A DNA stretch of 64,000 nucleotides from Oryzobacter telluris (GCF_043099285.1 NZ_CP170723.1:2542001-2606000); one strand, 5' to 3'; shown: positions 1-8,233, counted from the stretch's first letter. Notes: generated from the letters alone by a model not told the origin. Program-made: numbers and translations.

Positions 1-240
1 GACGAGGAGGACGGCGGCCGGGACCTCACGGCCGAGCGGGTCGCTGACGGTCGTCATCACCGTGGTGCCGCCCAGGGCGCGGCCCAGGACGTCGAGGAAG
101 CCGGGGCCACCGCTGGAGAGCGGGAGGAGCTCGACGTCGTCGTGGGGGGCGCCGCGGGTCCAGCCCTCGCCCATCGCCGTGGCCGCCTGGACGGGGCCGA
201 GGGTGGACCCGAAGGAGTCCGGGGCGATGAGGACGCGCAC
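1..240 (-). CDS. Glycerate kinase, N-terminal fragment (runs off window)
   Basis: This is the first 80 codons of a glycerate kinase, which phosphorylates D-glycerate using ATP. The reading frame opens at a GTG at 240 with MRVLIAPDSFGSTL, matching the glycerate kinase N-terminal signature (usually APDSFKGTL), and continues with a Gly-rich stretch (SSGGPGFLDVLGRALGGTT) typical of the family. The lysine of the usual SFKG is a glycine here, worth noting. The gene is cut by the window edge, so length and C-terminal domain cannot be judged. A TAGCCT -10 six bases before the GTG suggests a leaderless transcript and supports this start. It diverges from the DinB gene at 344. Confidence 0.8.
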   Translation of the reverse strand, partial: MRVLIAPDSFGSTLGPVQAATAMGEGWTRGAPHDDVELLPLSSGGPGFLDVLGRALGGTTVMTTVSDPLGREVPAAVLLV

Positions 241-246
241 GGCGAG

Positions 247-252
247 AGGCTA
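247..252 (-). promoter_or_regulatory. -10 element (TAGCCT), leaderless promoter of glycerate kinase
   Basis: TAGCCT on the minus strand ends 6 bases before the GTG at 240. It matches actinobacterial TANNNT and the spacing implies transcription starting at the start codon. Confidence 0.5.
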
Positions 253-343
253 TCGGGAGGTGGCTCCCGGTGCCGCGCGGGCTGTCGGTGCCCGGCGCTA
301 GCGTCGGGCCGAACCCGACGACCGTCCCGCGAGAGGACCCGCC

Positions 344-862
344 ATGACCGACTCCACCCCCCAGGCCGCGCTCGACCTCGAGCGCACCTCCCTGCTCGAG
401 GCGCTCGCCCAGCAGCGCTACTTCTTCCTCCACACCGTCGAGGGGCTCACCGACGACCAGGCGCGGCTCACACCCACGGCGAGCGAGCTGTGCCTCGGCG
501 GGCTCGTCAAGCACGTCGCCCTCACCGAGCGCGGGTGGACCGACTTCGTCGAGAACGGCGCCATGGCCGGCGGCGACGAGGCCGACCACGCGGCGCGCGA
601 GCGCGAGTTCCGGCTGCTCGAGGACGAGACGCTCGAAGGGGTCGTCGGCCTGTACCGCGAGGTCGCCGCGCACACCGACGAGCTCGTCCGCACCTGGGAC
701 CTGTCGTCCGACCACGCGCTGCCGCCGGCGCCGTGGTTCACGCCCGGTGAGCGGCGCAGCGCCCGACGGGTGTTCACCCACATCCTGTCCGAGCTGGCCC
801 ACCACACCGGGCACGCCGACATCCTGCGCGAGAGCATCGACGGCCAGAAGTCCATGGGCTGA
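344..862 (+). CDS. DinB / DUF664 family protein (putative metal-dependent thiol transferase)
   Basis: A 172-residue protein of the DinB four-helix superfamily, DUF664 type. Metal-binding histidines are visible at His57 (LVKHVAL) and in the C-terminal HILSELAHHTGHADILRE segment (His154 and His157). In actinobacteria several members are mycothiol-dependent enzymes such as maleylpyruvate isomerase or thiol S-transferases, so detoxification of an electrophile is a reasonable guess, but the substrate cannot be read from sequence. The ATG is preceded by a GAGAGGA ribosome binding site. It stands alone between a divergent glycerate kinase and nadA, which has its own promoter. Confidence 0.85.
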   Translation: MTDSTPQAALDLERTSLLEALAQQRYFFLHTVEGLTDDQARLTPTASELCLGGLVKHVALTERGWTDFVENGAMAGGDEADHAAREREFRLLEDETLEGVVGLYREVAAHTDELVRTWDLSSDHALPPAPWFTPGERRSARRVFTHILSELAHHTGHADILRESIDGQKSMG

Positions 863-894
863 CCGACCTCGACGAGCGCCGCCCCGCCAGCGCC

Positions 895-900
895 TACGAT
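895..900 (+). promoter_or_regulatory. -10 element (TACGAT), leaderless promoter of nadA
   Basis: TACGAT ends 7 bases before the GTG of nadA. No ribosome binding site is needed or seen. Confidence 0.55.
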
Positions 901-907
901 CGGGAGC

Positions 908-2104
908 GTGACGACGACGACCGACACGCCCCGCAACGCCCCGCTCCCCCTGCTCGTCCTCGGGCAGGGTCGCGACCTCGCGAGCGAGCGCGGCGTCGAG
1001 TGCCCCGGTGACCTGCCCGCGCCCTCCGACGCCGGTCTGGTCGAGCGCGCCCGCGCGGCGAAGGCGGCACTGGGCGAGCGGGTCTTCGTCCTCGGCCACC
1101 ACTACCAGCGCGACGAGGTCATCGAGTTCGCCGACGTCACCGGCGACTCCTTCAAGCTGGCCAAGGAGGCCGCGGCCCGACCGGACGCCGAGTTCGTCGT
1201 CTTCTGCGGCGTGCACTTCATGGCCGAGTCGGCTGACATCCTCACCGCCGACACCCAGACCGTCGTCCTGCCCGACCTCGCGGCCGGCTGCTCGATGGCC
1301 GACATGGCCGCCATCGACCAGGTCGAGGAGTGCTGGGACGAGCTCGTCGAGGCCGGGGTCGCCGGCTCCACCGTCCCTGTCACCTACATGAACTCCTCCG
1401 CGGCCATCAAGGCGTTCACCGGGCGCCACGGCGGCACGATCTGCACGTCCTCCAACGCGAGGACGGCGCTCACCTGGGCGCTGGAGCAGGCCGGCGAGGG
1501 CGGCAAGGTCCTCTTCCTCCCCGACCAGCACCTGGGCCGCAACACCTGGGCCCGCGACCTCGGCGGCTCCCTCGACGCGTGCGTCGTCTGGGACCCGCAC
1601 CGCCCCATGGGCGGCCTCACCCCCGAGCAGCTGCGCGACGCCACGATGATCCTCTGGCGCGGCCATTGCTCGGTGCACGGGCGGTTCTCGGTCGAGGCCG
1701 TCGAGGCCGCGCGCCGCGAGATCCCCGACGTCAAGGTGATCGTCCACCCCGAGTGCCGCAACGAGGTCGTCGAGCTGGCCGACGAGGTCGGCTCCACCGA
1801 GAAGATCATCAAGACCATCGCGGCGGCCCCGGCCGGCACCGCGTGGGCCGTCGGCACCGAGCTGAACCTCGTGCGTCGCCTGGCCGCCCAGTTCCCCGAG
1901 CAGCGGATCGTCTTCCTCGAGAAGAACGTCTGCTACTGCTCGACGATGAACCGGATCGACCTGCCGCACCTCGTGTGGGCGCTGGAGTCGCTCGCCCAGG
2001 GCCGCGTCGTCAACGCGATCCGCGTCGACCCCGAGGTCGCCCACCACGCCCGGGTCGCCCTCGACCAGATGCTCGCCCTCCCCGGCGAGACGTCCAAGGA
2101 CTGA
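908..2104 (+). CDS. nadA: Quinolinate synthase NadA
   Basis: NadA condenses iminoaspartate with dihydroxyacetone phosphate to quinolinate, the second step of de novo NAD synthesis, using a [4Fe-4S] cluster. The 398-residue product carries FCGVHFMAES with Cys100, a second cysteine in GTICTSSNA (Cys179) and a third in HPEC (Cys283), the three expected cluster ligands. The extra CYC near the end (Cys342, Cys344) is common in long-form NadA. The GTG start is supported by a TACGAT -10 seven bases upstream. nadB and nadC, often adjacent in actinobacteria, are absent here. The gene runs convergently into the next gene with only 10 bases between stops. Confidence 0.97.
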   Translation: MTTTTDTPRNAPLPLLVLGQGRDLASERGVECPGDLPAPSDAGLVERARAAKAALGERVFVLGHHYQRDEVIEFADVTGDSFKLAKEAAARPDAEFVVFCGVHFMAESADILTADTQTVVLPDLAAGCSMADMAAIDQVEECWDELVEAGVAGSTVPVTYMNSSAAIKAFTGRHGGTICTSSNARTALTWALEQAGEGGKVLFLPDQHLGRNTWARDLGGSLDACVVWDPHRPMGGLTPEQLRDATMILWRGHCSVHGRFSVEAVEAARREIPDVKVIVHPECRNEVVELADEVGSTEKIIKTIAAAPAGTAWAVGTELNLVRRLAAQFPEQRIVFLEKNVCYCSTMNRIDLPHLVWALESLAQGRVVNAIRVDPEVAHHARVALDQMLALPGETSKD

Positions 2105-2114
2105 CCCGCACGCG

Positions 2115-3071
2115 TCAGCTCATCCTGAACCAGCTGCCGTCCGAGCCGGTGAGGAGCGCACACCCCGGCACGAGGGTCGGCCCCAGCAGGGTGGTCCGCG
2201 TCGTCACGAGTCCCCCGAGGACGCCCGCGCAGTCGGGGTCACCACGCACCGTCGGATGCAGGGTGACGCCGTCCGCACCGACGGTCAGGGTCCCTCGCTC
2301 GTCCGGCGCCGACCAGGCGTCACCGTCGTCGTCGGCGACGTACTGACCGCGTCCCTGCCCCAGGTCGGTGACGACGAGCATGGTGCCCGTCCCGCGCAGC
2401 ATCCAGGTTCCGACGAGGTCGGCCACGGAGTCCACGGGGGTCGGCGGCTGCGAGGCGTACACGAACGGGTGCCGCAGCAGGGCGCGGCCCGCGGGCGAGG
2501 CGGGCGAGAGCCGGACGAAGGGCCGGGCGGTCCCGGTGGCCCAGGGGCAGGCCTCCCGGATCGGCTGGGGCGTGAGCGACATCCGACCTTCCGCGTCCAG
2601 GTCGACCACCGCCCGGCAGGACTCGAAGACCACGATGTTCCCCTGCTCCACCGAGTACGCGCTGAGGTCCGCCGCGAGGTCCAGGTGCTCGGCCGGCGTG
2701 TTCGCCGTCGTCCACCGGCCGTCGGCCGTGAAGTACCAGACGTGACCGTTGCTGTCGGCCTCGTCGACCATCCAGGCGCCGACGAGGTCACGGGCGCTCA
2801 CCGGGGCGGTCGAGGGGGTCGGGACCGGCACCGCGGGCAGCGTCTGGGTCCGGGAGGTGCGCCACAGGGCCGTGGCGGCGAGGACCAGGGCCACGACGGC
2901 GCAGGCCGCCACCGCCACCTCCCACGGCCGGATGGAGCGGTCTCCACGCCGCGAGGGATGGACCCGCTCCTCGACCCGCGCGTGGAGGCGGTCGAGGTCG
3001 TCGTCGGTCACGCTGACGTCGCGGGCGTAGCGCTTCAGGGCCGTGGTCACCTGGCGTTCGTCGACGCTCAT
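2115..3071 (-). CDS. Single-pass membrane protein with duplicated extracytoplasmic domain, partner of the ECF sigma factor
   Basis: A 318-residue protein of no family I can name firmly. About 46 cytoplasmic residues precede one membrane helix (VAVAACAVVALVLAATALW, about 50-68). The outer part holds two similar units, one opening DLVGAWMVDEADSNGHVWYF and one DLVGTWMLRGTGTMLVV, which suggests an internal duplication of a lipocalin-like or DUF-type beta domain. Its ATG overlaps the stop of the upstream sigma factor gene by four bases (ATGA), so the two are translationally coupled. This arrangement is typical of sigma/anti-sigma pairs. The short basic cytoplasmic tail could be the sigma-binding part, but no ZAS (HxxxCxxC) zinc motif is present, so anti-sigma function is inference from context. 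Confidence 0.75.
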   Translation of the reverse strand: MSVDERQVTTALKRYARDVSVTDDDLDRLHARVEERVHPSRRGDRSIRPWEVAVAACAVVALVLAATALWRTSRTQTLPAVPVPTPSTAPVSARDLVGAWMVDEADSNGHVWYFTADGRWTTANTPAEHLDLAADLSAYSVEQGNIVVFESCRAVVDLDAEGRMSLTPQPIREACPWATGTARPFVRLSPASPAGRALLRHPFVYASQPPTPVDSVADLVGTWMLRGTGTMLVVTDLGQGRGQYVADDDGDAWSAPDERGTLTVGADGVTLHPTVRGDPDCAGVLGGLVTTRTTLLGPTLVPGCALLTGSDGSWFRMS

Positions 3072-3610
3072 CGGGCACCTCCGAGGCGGTCCTGGAGGCG
3101 GGCGAGCCCCCGGTGGGCGTGGCGCTTGACCGAGCCGACGCCGATGTCGAGCAGCGCGGCGGTCTCGGCCTCGGTCAGCTCGAGGTAGTAGCGGCAGACG
3201 ACGACCTCGCGCTGGCGGGTCGGGAGGGCCTGCACGGCGGCGGCGAGCCGCCGGGCGTCGTCGTGCTCGACGGCACGGGCCTCGGAGCTCGGCTCGAGCC
3301 AGTCGACGACGGCGAGCCGTTCCCGGACGCGGCGCGCCCGGATGAGCTGGCCCTGCCCCGACCGGCACCGGTTGATGACGGCGGCTCGCAGGTAGGCGCG
3401 CGACGCCCCGTGGTCACGCAGCCCGTTCCAGTGGCGGTAGAGGGAGACGAAGGCCTCCTGCACCGCGTCCTCGGCGGCCTCCCGGTCCCCGAGGAGGACC
3501 TGGGCGAGGCGGACGAGACCGGCGGCGTGGGCGCGGAACAGCACGCCGAACGCCTCGTCGCGTGACGCGGCGGGGCCCGGCCAGGTCGCCACCGGGGAGC
3601 TCTCCGGCAT
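3068..3610 (-). CDS. ECF RNA polymerase sigma factor, SigE-like family
   Basis: A 180-residue extracytoplasmic-function sigma factor. Region 2 is visible in AFGVLFRAHAAGLVRLAQVLLGDREAAEDAVQEAFVSLYRHW, and region 4 in LPTRQREVVVCRYYLELTEAETAALLDIGVGSVKRHAHRGLARL, a helix-turn-helix that would contact the -35 box. Start choice: upstream in-frame ATGs exist at 3661 and 3637, but the ATG at 3610 has GGAGG six bases before it and gives the normal family length. It is coupled by an ATGA overlap to a membrane protein that probably controls it. Region 3611-3772 upstream shows no promoter I would defend. Confidence 0.9.
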   Translation of the reverse strand: MPESSPVATWPGPAASRDEAFGVLFRAHAAGLVRLAQVLLGDREAAEDAVQEAFVSLYRHWNGLRDHGASRAYLRAAVINRCRSGQGQLIRARRVRERLAVVDWLEPSSEARAVEHDDARRLAAAVQALPTRQREVVVCRYYLELTEAETAALLDIGVGSVKRHAHRGLARLQDRLGGAR

Positions 3611-3772
3611 GACCACCTCCGACAGCGGATGTTCCATGCACCAAGGTCCGAGAACCTCCACCGAGGTTGACAGGTCGGCGCCACGACTTCACCCCCTCTC
3701 CGGCGGACTCATTGCGCTGGGTGAACGCGAAACACCCCTCGGAGCGTTCGCTCAGCGCCATGAGTCGGGGTG

Positions 3773-4813
3773 TCAGAGGTGGACGAGGCCGTCGGGGCCG
3801 ACGTGCGGGTTGTGCGCGGTCGGCACGCGCTCGCCCTCGGGCGGCGGGCCGGGAGGCGTGCCGTCACCGAACGGCCGGCCACCGAGGGCCTCGCGGCCGT
3901 GCGGCTCCGCCCACCCGGCCAGGTCCGGCCCCGCGGGCACGACCCCGGTCGGGTTGATGTCGGTGTGCACCTCGTAGTAGTGGCTCTTGATCTGCACGAA
4001 GTCCGTGGTGTCGCCGAAGCCGGGCGTCGCGAACAGGTCGCGCGCGTAGGCCCACAGCACCGGCTGCTCGCTCAGCTTCTGCCGGTTGCACTTGAAGTGC
4101 CCGTGGTAGACGGGGTCGAAGCGCGCCAGCGTGGTGAACAGCCGCACGTCGGCCTCGGTGATCGTGTCCCCCATGAGGTAGCGCTGCCCCGCGAGGCGGT
4201 CGGACAGCCAGTCCAGGGCGGTGAAGAGGCGGTCGTAGGCGTCCTCGTAGGCGCCCTGGGTGCCGGCGAACCCGCACCGGTAGACCCCGTTGTTGACCTC
4301 GGTGTACACCCGCGTCATCACGGCGTCCATCTCGGGGCGCAGGGCCTGCGGGTAGAGGTCGGGGGCGCCCTCGCGGTGGTGGTCACGCCACTGGGTCGAC
4401 AGGTCGAGGGTCAGCGGCGCGAAGTCGTTGGTCACGACCTGCCCGCTGGCGACCTCCACCACCGCGGGAACGGTGATGCCGCGCGGGTAGCCGGGGAAGC
4501 GGGCCTCGTAGGCGTCCTTGAGCCGCGGGATGCCGAGCACCGGGTCGACGCCCCCGGGGTCGAGGTCGAAGGTCCAGCTGTCGGCATCGTGGGTGGGCCC
4601 GCACAGCCCCATCGACAGCACGTCCTCGAGCCCGAGCAGGCGCCGCACGATGATGGCCCGGTTGGCCCACGGGCAGGCGCGCGCGACGACGAGCCGGTAG
4701 CGACCCGGCTCGACGGGCCACTCGCGCTCCCCCGCGCCGTCGGCCGTGATCCGGTCCTCGATGTAGGTGGTGTCGCGCTGGAAGTCGTCCTCGACGTAGG
4801 AGCCCTTTCCCAT
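3773..4813 (-). CDS. Glutathionyl-hydroquinone reductase-like (GST omega/ECM4 family) protein
   Basis: A 346-residue protein of the YqjG/ECM4 (GST xi) family, which reductively removes a thiol from thiol-hydroquinone conjugates. The catalytic Cys47 sits in ARACPWANRA, the CPWA hallmark. The C-terminal all-helical GST domain is seen in YLMGDTITEADVRLFTTLARFDPVYHGHFKCN. Actinobacteria generally lack glutathione and use mycothiol, so the true thiol is uncertain. A mycothiol-hydroquinone substrate is plausible inference. The last 60 residues are Pro/Gly-rich and poorly conserved. The ATG overlaps the stop of the upstream M20 peptidase gene by one base (TGATG), so the pair is one operon. Confidence 0.88.
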   Translation of the reverse strand: MGKGSYVEDDFQRDTTYIEDRITADGAGEREWPVEPGRYRLVVARACPWANRAIIVRRLLGLEDVLSMGLCGPTHDADSWTFDLDPGGVDPVLGIPRLKDAYEARFPGYPRGITVPAVVEVASGQVVTNDFAPLTLDLSTQWRDHHREGAPDLYPQALRPEMDAVMTRVYTEVNNGVYRCGFAGTQGAYEDAYDRLFTALDWLSDRLAGQRYLMGDTITEADVRLFTTLARFDPVYHGHFKCNRQKLSEQPVLWAYARDLFATPGFGDTTDFVQIKSHYYEVHTDINPTGVVPAGPDLAGWAEPHGREALGGRPFGDGTPPGPPPEGERVPTAHNPHVGPDGLVHL

Positions 4814-6174
4814 CAGCGCGGCAGCGCCCCGAGGCGGGCGAGCAGGACGGCCTCGGCCACGCAGACCTTCTCGAACTCGCCGAGGTGCAGCGACTCGTTG
4901 GCTCCGTGCGCGCGGGCGTCGGGGTCCTCCACGCCGGTGACGAGGATGGCGGCCTCGGGGAACCGCTCGGCGAACGCCGCGACGAACGGGATCGACCCGC
5001 CGACGCCGATGTCCACGGGCTCCACGCCCCACGCGTCGGCGAACGCGGCGCGGGCCTCGTCGTAGACCGGGCCCTGCGCGTCGGCCGAGAAGCCGAGGCC
5101 GCGGTCGTCGAGGTGGACCTCGACCCGGGCCCCCCACGGGGCGTGCTCGAGCAGGTGCGCCTTGACGACCTCGAACGCGTGCAGGTCGTCCTCGTCGGGG
5201 GCCAGGCGGATCGACACCTTCGCGGCGGCGCTCGGGACCAGCGTGTTCGACGACGTCGCCACGGAGGGGGCGTCGATGCCGATGGTCGTGATCGAGGGCT
5301 TGGTCCAGATCCGCGAGAGCAGCGACCCCGACCCGATGGTCGAGACGCCGTCGAGCAGCCCGGACTCCTCGCGCAGCCGATCCTCGGAGAACTCGAGGTC
5401 CGCGGCGACGCCCTCCTTCAGCCCGGCCACCGCGACGTTGCCGTCGGCGTCGTGGAGGGTCGCGAGGAGGCGGACCAGCGCGGTGATGGCGTCGGGCACG
5501 GCCCCGCCGAACATGCCGGAGTGGATGCCGTGGTCGAGCGTGGTCACGGTGACGACGACGCGGATCATCCCGCGCAGGGTCGTGGTCAGCGCCGGCTCGC
5601 CGATGGCCCAGTTGGTGGAGTCGGCCAGGACGATGGCGTCGGCGCGCAGCTTCTCGCCGTGCCGCTCGAGGATGGTGGGGAGCGAGTCCGAGCCGATCTC
5701 CTCCTCGCCCTCGACGAAGACGGTGACGCCCACCGGCAGGGACCCGGCGTGGGCGCGCAGTGCGGCGACGTGGGCCATGATCCCGGCCTTGTCGTCGGCG
5801 GCGCCGCGCCCGTAGAGGCGGCCCTCGCGCTCGGTGGGCTCGAAGGGGGCGCTGTCCCAGAGGGCGTCGTCGCCGGGGGGCTGCACGTCGTGGTGCGCGT
5901 AGAGCATCACCGTGCGCGACCCGGGCGGTCCGTCGACGTGGCCGATGACGGCGGGTCGCCCGCCCTCGCGGACGATCTCGACCTCGAGGCCCTCGGCACG
6001 CAGCAGGGCGGCCGTGGCCTCGGCGCTGGCCTCCACGTGGGCCTGGTCGAAGGCGTCGAGGCTGACGCTCGGGATCCGGGTCAGCGCCTCGAGGTCGGCG
6101 CGCACCGCAGGCATGAGGTCGGCGACGCGGTCGCGGAGGGCGGAGATCTGGTCTGCAGGCAGGACGTCGGTCAC
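4813..6174 (-). CDS. M20 family dipeptidase
   Basis: A 453-residue zinc dipeptidase of the M20 (carnosinase/CNDP-like) family acting in the cytoplasm. Metal and catalytic motifs are in order: YAHHDVQP (zinc His), GRGAADDKAG (bridging Asp), FVEGEEEIGSDS (general-base Glu and zinc Glu) and ADSTNW. A dimerisation lid lies between. The Ala-His-Gly-Ala-Asn-Glu-Ser near the C-terminus supplies the last zinc histidine. Substrate preference cannot be read. The GTG start at 6174 has a TAGGGT -10 seven bases upstream, suggesting a leaderless mRNA that continues into the GST-like gene. Confidence 0.92.
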   Translation of the reverse strand: MTDVLPADQISALRDRVADLMPAVRADLEALTRIPSVSLDAFDQAHVEASAEATAALLRAEGLEVEIVREGGRPAVIGHVDGPPGSRTVMLYAHHDVQPPGDDALWDSAPFEPTEREGRLYGRGAADDKAGIMAHVAALRAHAGSLPVGVTVFVEGEEEIGSDSLPTILERHGEKLRADAIVLADSTNWAIGEPALTTTLRGMIRVVVTVTTLDHGIHSGMFGGAVPDAITALVRLLATLHDADGNVAVAGLKEGVAADLEFSEDRLREESGLLDGVSTIGSGSLLSRIWTKPSITTIGIDAPSVATSSNTLVPSAAAKVSIRLAPDEDDLHAFEVVKAHLLEHAPWGARVEVHLDDRGLGFSADAQGPVYDEARAAFADAWGVEPVDIGVGGSIPFVAAFAERFPEAAILVTGVEDPDARAHGANESLHLGEFEKVCVAEAVLLARLGALPR

Positions 6175-6181
6175 CCGCGCG

Positions 6182-6187
6182 ACCCTA
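6182..6187 (-). promoter_or_regulatory. -10 element (TAGGGT), leaderless promoter of the M20 dipeptidase operon
   Basis: TAGGGT on the minus strand lies 7 bases before the GTG at 6174. Confidence 0.55.
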
Positions 6188-6250
6188 CCGGCGGCCCCGG
6201 GGCGGATCGGCGGCCGGGAGCGGGCGTTCGGACCCCGTGGCGCGACCGCC

Positions 6251-6256
6251 TAGAGT
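6251..6256 (+). promoter_or_regulatory. -10 element (TAGAGT), leaderless promoter of the DUF3043 gene
   Basis: TAGAGT lies 6 bases before the GTG at 6263. It is divergent from the M20 promoter 64 bases away. Confidence 0.55.
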
Positions 6257-6262
6257 TGGGGG

Positions 6263-6844
6263 GTGTTCGGACGCAGCAAGACCACCAACGACAAGCTCGC
6301 CGACGAGGCCCACGAGGCTCGTGAGGGTGCCAAGAACCGGCCGACCCCCAGGCGGCGCGACCAGGAGGCCGCGCGCAAGCGCCCCCTCGTCGTCACCGAC
6401 CGCAAGCAGGCCCGCTCGGTCGACCGCGAGAAGCGCCGCGAGGCGATGACCCGCACCCGCCAGGCGATGCTCACCGGCGACGACGCCGGGCTTCCGCCGC
6501 GCGACAAGGGGCCGGTGCGCCGCTTCATCCGCAACCACGTCGACGCGCGCCGCAACCTCGCCGAGTTCATGCTGCCCGTCATGGTCATCGTCCTCGCGCT
6601 GAGCTTCCTGCGCACGAGCGCGATCCTGCTCGCGGTCACCGTGCTGACCTACGGCATCCTGCTCACCGCCGTGCTCGACACCTTCCTCATGTGGCGCGGC
6701 CTGAAGAAGCGCCTCGTCGAGAAGTTCGGCGAGGAGGCCGCGTCGACCCGCGGCAACGGGATGTACGCCGCGATGCGCGCCTTCCAGCTGCGCCGCTCGC
6801 GGATGCCGCGCGTGCAGGTCGCCCGCGGCGAGTACCCCGGCTGA
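6263..6844 (+). CDS. DUF3043 family membrane protein
   Basis: A 193-residue protein of the actinobacterial DUF3043 family, function unknown. The first 110 residues are highly charged (PTPRRRDQEAARKRP and several Lys/Arg clusters). They are followed by two membrane helices (LPVMVIVLALSFLRTSAILL and AVTVLTYGILLTAVLDTFLMW) and a basic tail. The family is widely conserved in actinobacteria and often sits near central-metabolism genes. The basic N-terminus suggests cytoplasmic contact with RNA, DNA or lipid head groups, which is speculation. The GTG start is backed by a leaderless -10. Confidence 0.85.
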   Translation: MFGRSKTTNDKLADEAHEAREGAKNRPTPRRRDQEAARKRPLVVTDRKQARSVDREKRREAMTRTRQAMLTGDDAGLPPRDKGPVRRFIRNHVDARRNLAEFMLPVMVIVLALSFLRTSAILLAVTVLTYGILLTAVLDTFLMWRGLKKRLVEKFGEEAASTRGNGMYAAMRAFQLRRSRMPRVQVARGEYPG

Positions 6845-6862
6845 CGCTGGTACCGGCGTCAG
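6841..6862. terminator. Short bidirectional stem-loop at convergent gene ends
   Basis: CTGACGCTGG pairs with CCGGCGTCAG (one G-U) across a TA centre. It overlaps the stop codon of the DUF3043 gene and lies just before the end of the convergent 71-residue gene. There is no U tract, which is common for terminators in high-GC actinobacteria. Confidence 0.4.
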
Positions 6863-6875
6863 CCCCGGCGCTGCG

Positions 6876-7091
6876 TCAGGGTGCGGCCTCGAGGCTCATC
6901 GGCCCGTAGACCTTCTCGCCGTCGCGGTGGAGCGTCACGCCGGCGACCCCGGCGTCGGACAGCTCGTGCCACACCTCGCCGAACCAGCTCTCGGCGTCGG
7001 ACTGCGTGGGGAACGCGGTCGTCGACAGGTGCTCACCGGTGAGAGGTGCGCCGTCGGCGTCCTCGTACGTCCAGGTCCACTGCTCGCTCAT
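6876..7091 (-). CDS. Small conserved actinobacterial protein (71 aa), gcvT-coupled
   Basis: A 71-residue acidic soluble protein beginning MSEQWTWTYEDADG with a central AESWFGEVWHELSDAGVAGVTLHRDGEKVYGPMSL. I do not know its function. The same small protein type is common in actinobacterial genomes. No signal peptide, metal motif or membrane helix is present. Its ATG overlaps the gcvT stop by four bases, so it is translated from the gcvT transcript, and its expression should follow that of the glycine cleavage T-protein. Confidence 0.75.
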   Translation of the reverse strand: MSEQWTWTYEDADGAPLTGEHLSTTAFPTQSDAESWFGEVWHELSDAGVAGVTLHRDGEKVYGPMSLEAAP

Positions 7092-8191
7092 GACTCCCGC
7101 ACCCCCACCTCGACGAACGGCGGCTTCGAGACGGTGGCCGCGACCTCACGACCCCGCACGTCGACGACGACCTCGTCGCCGAGGGTGACCGAGCGGTCGA
7201 GGAGCGCGAGCGCGATGCCCTGCTTGCGGGTCGGGGAGAACGTCCCCGACGTGACCTCGCCGATAACGGTGCCCGACTCGTCCTTGACGTCGCAGTGCGA
7301 GCGCGGGATGCCACGGCCGGTGACGACGAGGCCGCGCATCAGGCGGGTCTCCTTGGCGGCGCGCTCGGCGGTGAGCGACTCCTTGCCCCAGAACGCCGGC
7401 TTGTCCCAGCCGACGGCCCAGGCGGCCCCCGCCATCACCGGGGTGATGTCGGGCGAGAGGTCGTTGCCGTGCAGCGGGTAGCCCATCTCGGTGCGCAGGG
7501 TGTCACGCGCGCCGAGGCCGCAGGGCAGGCCGTCCTGCTCGCCGGCCGCGATGAGCAGCGCGTCCCAGACCGAGGCGGTGACGTCCCAGGCCGGGACGAT
7601 CTCGTAGCCCCGCTCCCCCGTGTAGCCGGTGCGGCAGACGATGACCGGCAGGCCCTCCCACTCGACCTCGACGAAGCTCATGTAGTCGTGGTCGACCGGC
7701 AGCCCGAGGCGCCGCAGCACCTCGTCGGAGCGGGGCCCCTGCACCGCGACGACCCCGTAGGAGTCGTGGAGGTTCTCGACCGTGATGCCCTCCGGCGCCG
7801 CGGCCGCGAGGAGCTCGACGACGCGGGCGGTGTTGGCCGCGTTGGGGATGAGGAAGACGTCCTCCTCGCTGCGCAGGTACTGGATGAGGTCGTCGACGAC
7901 CCCGCCGGTGTCGGTGCAGCACATCGTGTACTGGGCCTGGCCCGGGCCGATCCGGCCCAGGTCGTTGGTGAGGCACGAGTTGACGAACTCCGCCGCCCCG
8001 GGGCCGGAGACGCGGGCCTTGCCCAGGTGCGAGACGTCGAAGACGCCGACCCGCTCGCGGACGGCGGTGTGCTCGGCGACGACCCCGCCACCGGGGTACT
8101 CGATGGGCATCGACCACCCCCCGAAGTCGGCCATCTTCGCGCCGAGGGCGACGTGCCGGTCGTGGAGCGGCGAGTGCAGGAGGTCGGTCAT
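7088..8191 (-). CDS. gcvT: Aminomethyltransferase, glycine cleavage T-protein
   Basis: GcvT transfers the methylene group from the aminomethyl-lipoyl arm of GcvH to tetrahydrofolate and releases ammonia. The 367-residue product shows the family pattern: LHDRHVALGAKMADFGGWSMPIEY at the start, the substrate-binding region KARVSGPGAAEFVNSCLTNDLGRIGPGQAQYT, and the C-terminal barrel domain ending KPPFVEVG. The length is normal. gcvH and gcvP are not in the window. A TAACGT -10 six bases before the ATG predicts a leaderless mRNA. A 71-residue gene is coupled downstream. Confidence 0.96.
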   Translation of the reverse strand: MTDLLHSPLHDRHVALGAKMADFGGWSMPIEYPGGGVVAEHTAVRERVGVFDVSHLGKARVSGPGAAEFVNSCLTNDLGRIGPGQAQYTMCCTDTGGVVDDLIQYLRSEEDVFLIPNAANTARVVELLAAAAPEGITVENLHDSYGVVAVQGPRSDEVLRRLGLPVDHDYMSFVEVEWEGLPVIVCRTGYTGERGYEIVPAWDVTASVWDALLIAAGEQDGLPCGLGARDTLRTEMGYPLHGNDLSPDITPVMAGAAWAVGWDKPAFWGKESLTAERAAKETRLMRGLVVTGRGIPRSHCDVKDESGTVIGEVTSGTFSPTRKQGIALALLDRSVTLGDEVVVDVRGREVAATVSKPPFVEVGVRES

Positions 8192-8197
8192 GCTGGC

Positions 8198-8203
8198 ACG
8201 TTA
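8198..8203 (-). promoter_or_regulatory. -10 element (TAACGT), leaderless promoter of gcvT
   Basis: TAACGT on the minus strand ends 6 bases before the gcvT ATG at 8191. No glycine riboswitch-like leader can exist here because the transcript would have no 5' UTR. Confidence 0.55.
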
Positions 8204-8233
8204 CCGCCTGCCGGGAGGGGCGCGACCGCTCGG

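Noticed and set aside
3611..3772. TTGACA at 3666-3671 as a promoter
   Set aside because: It reads on the plus strand, away from the adjacent minus-strand genes, and no -10 follows at 16-18 bases.
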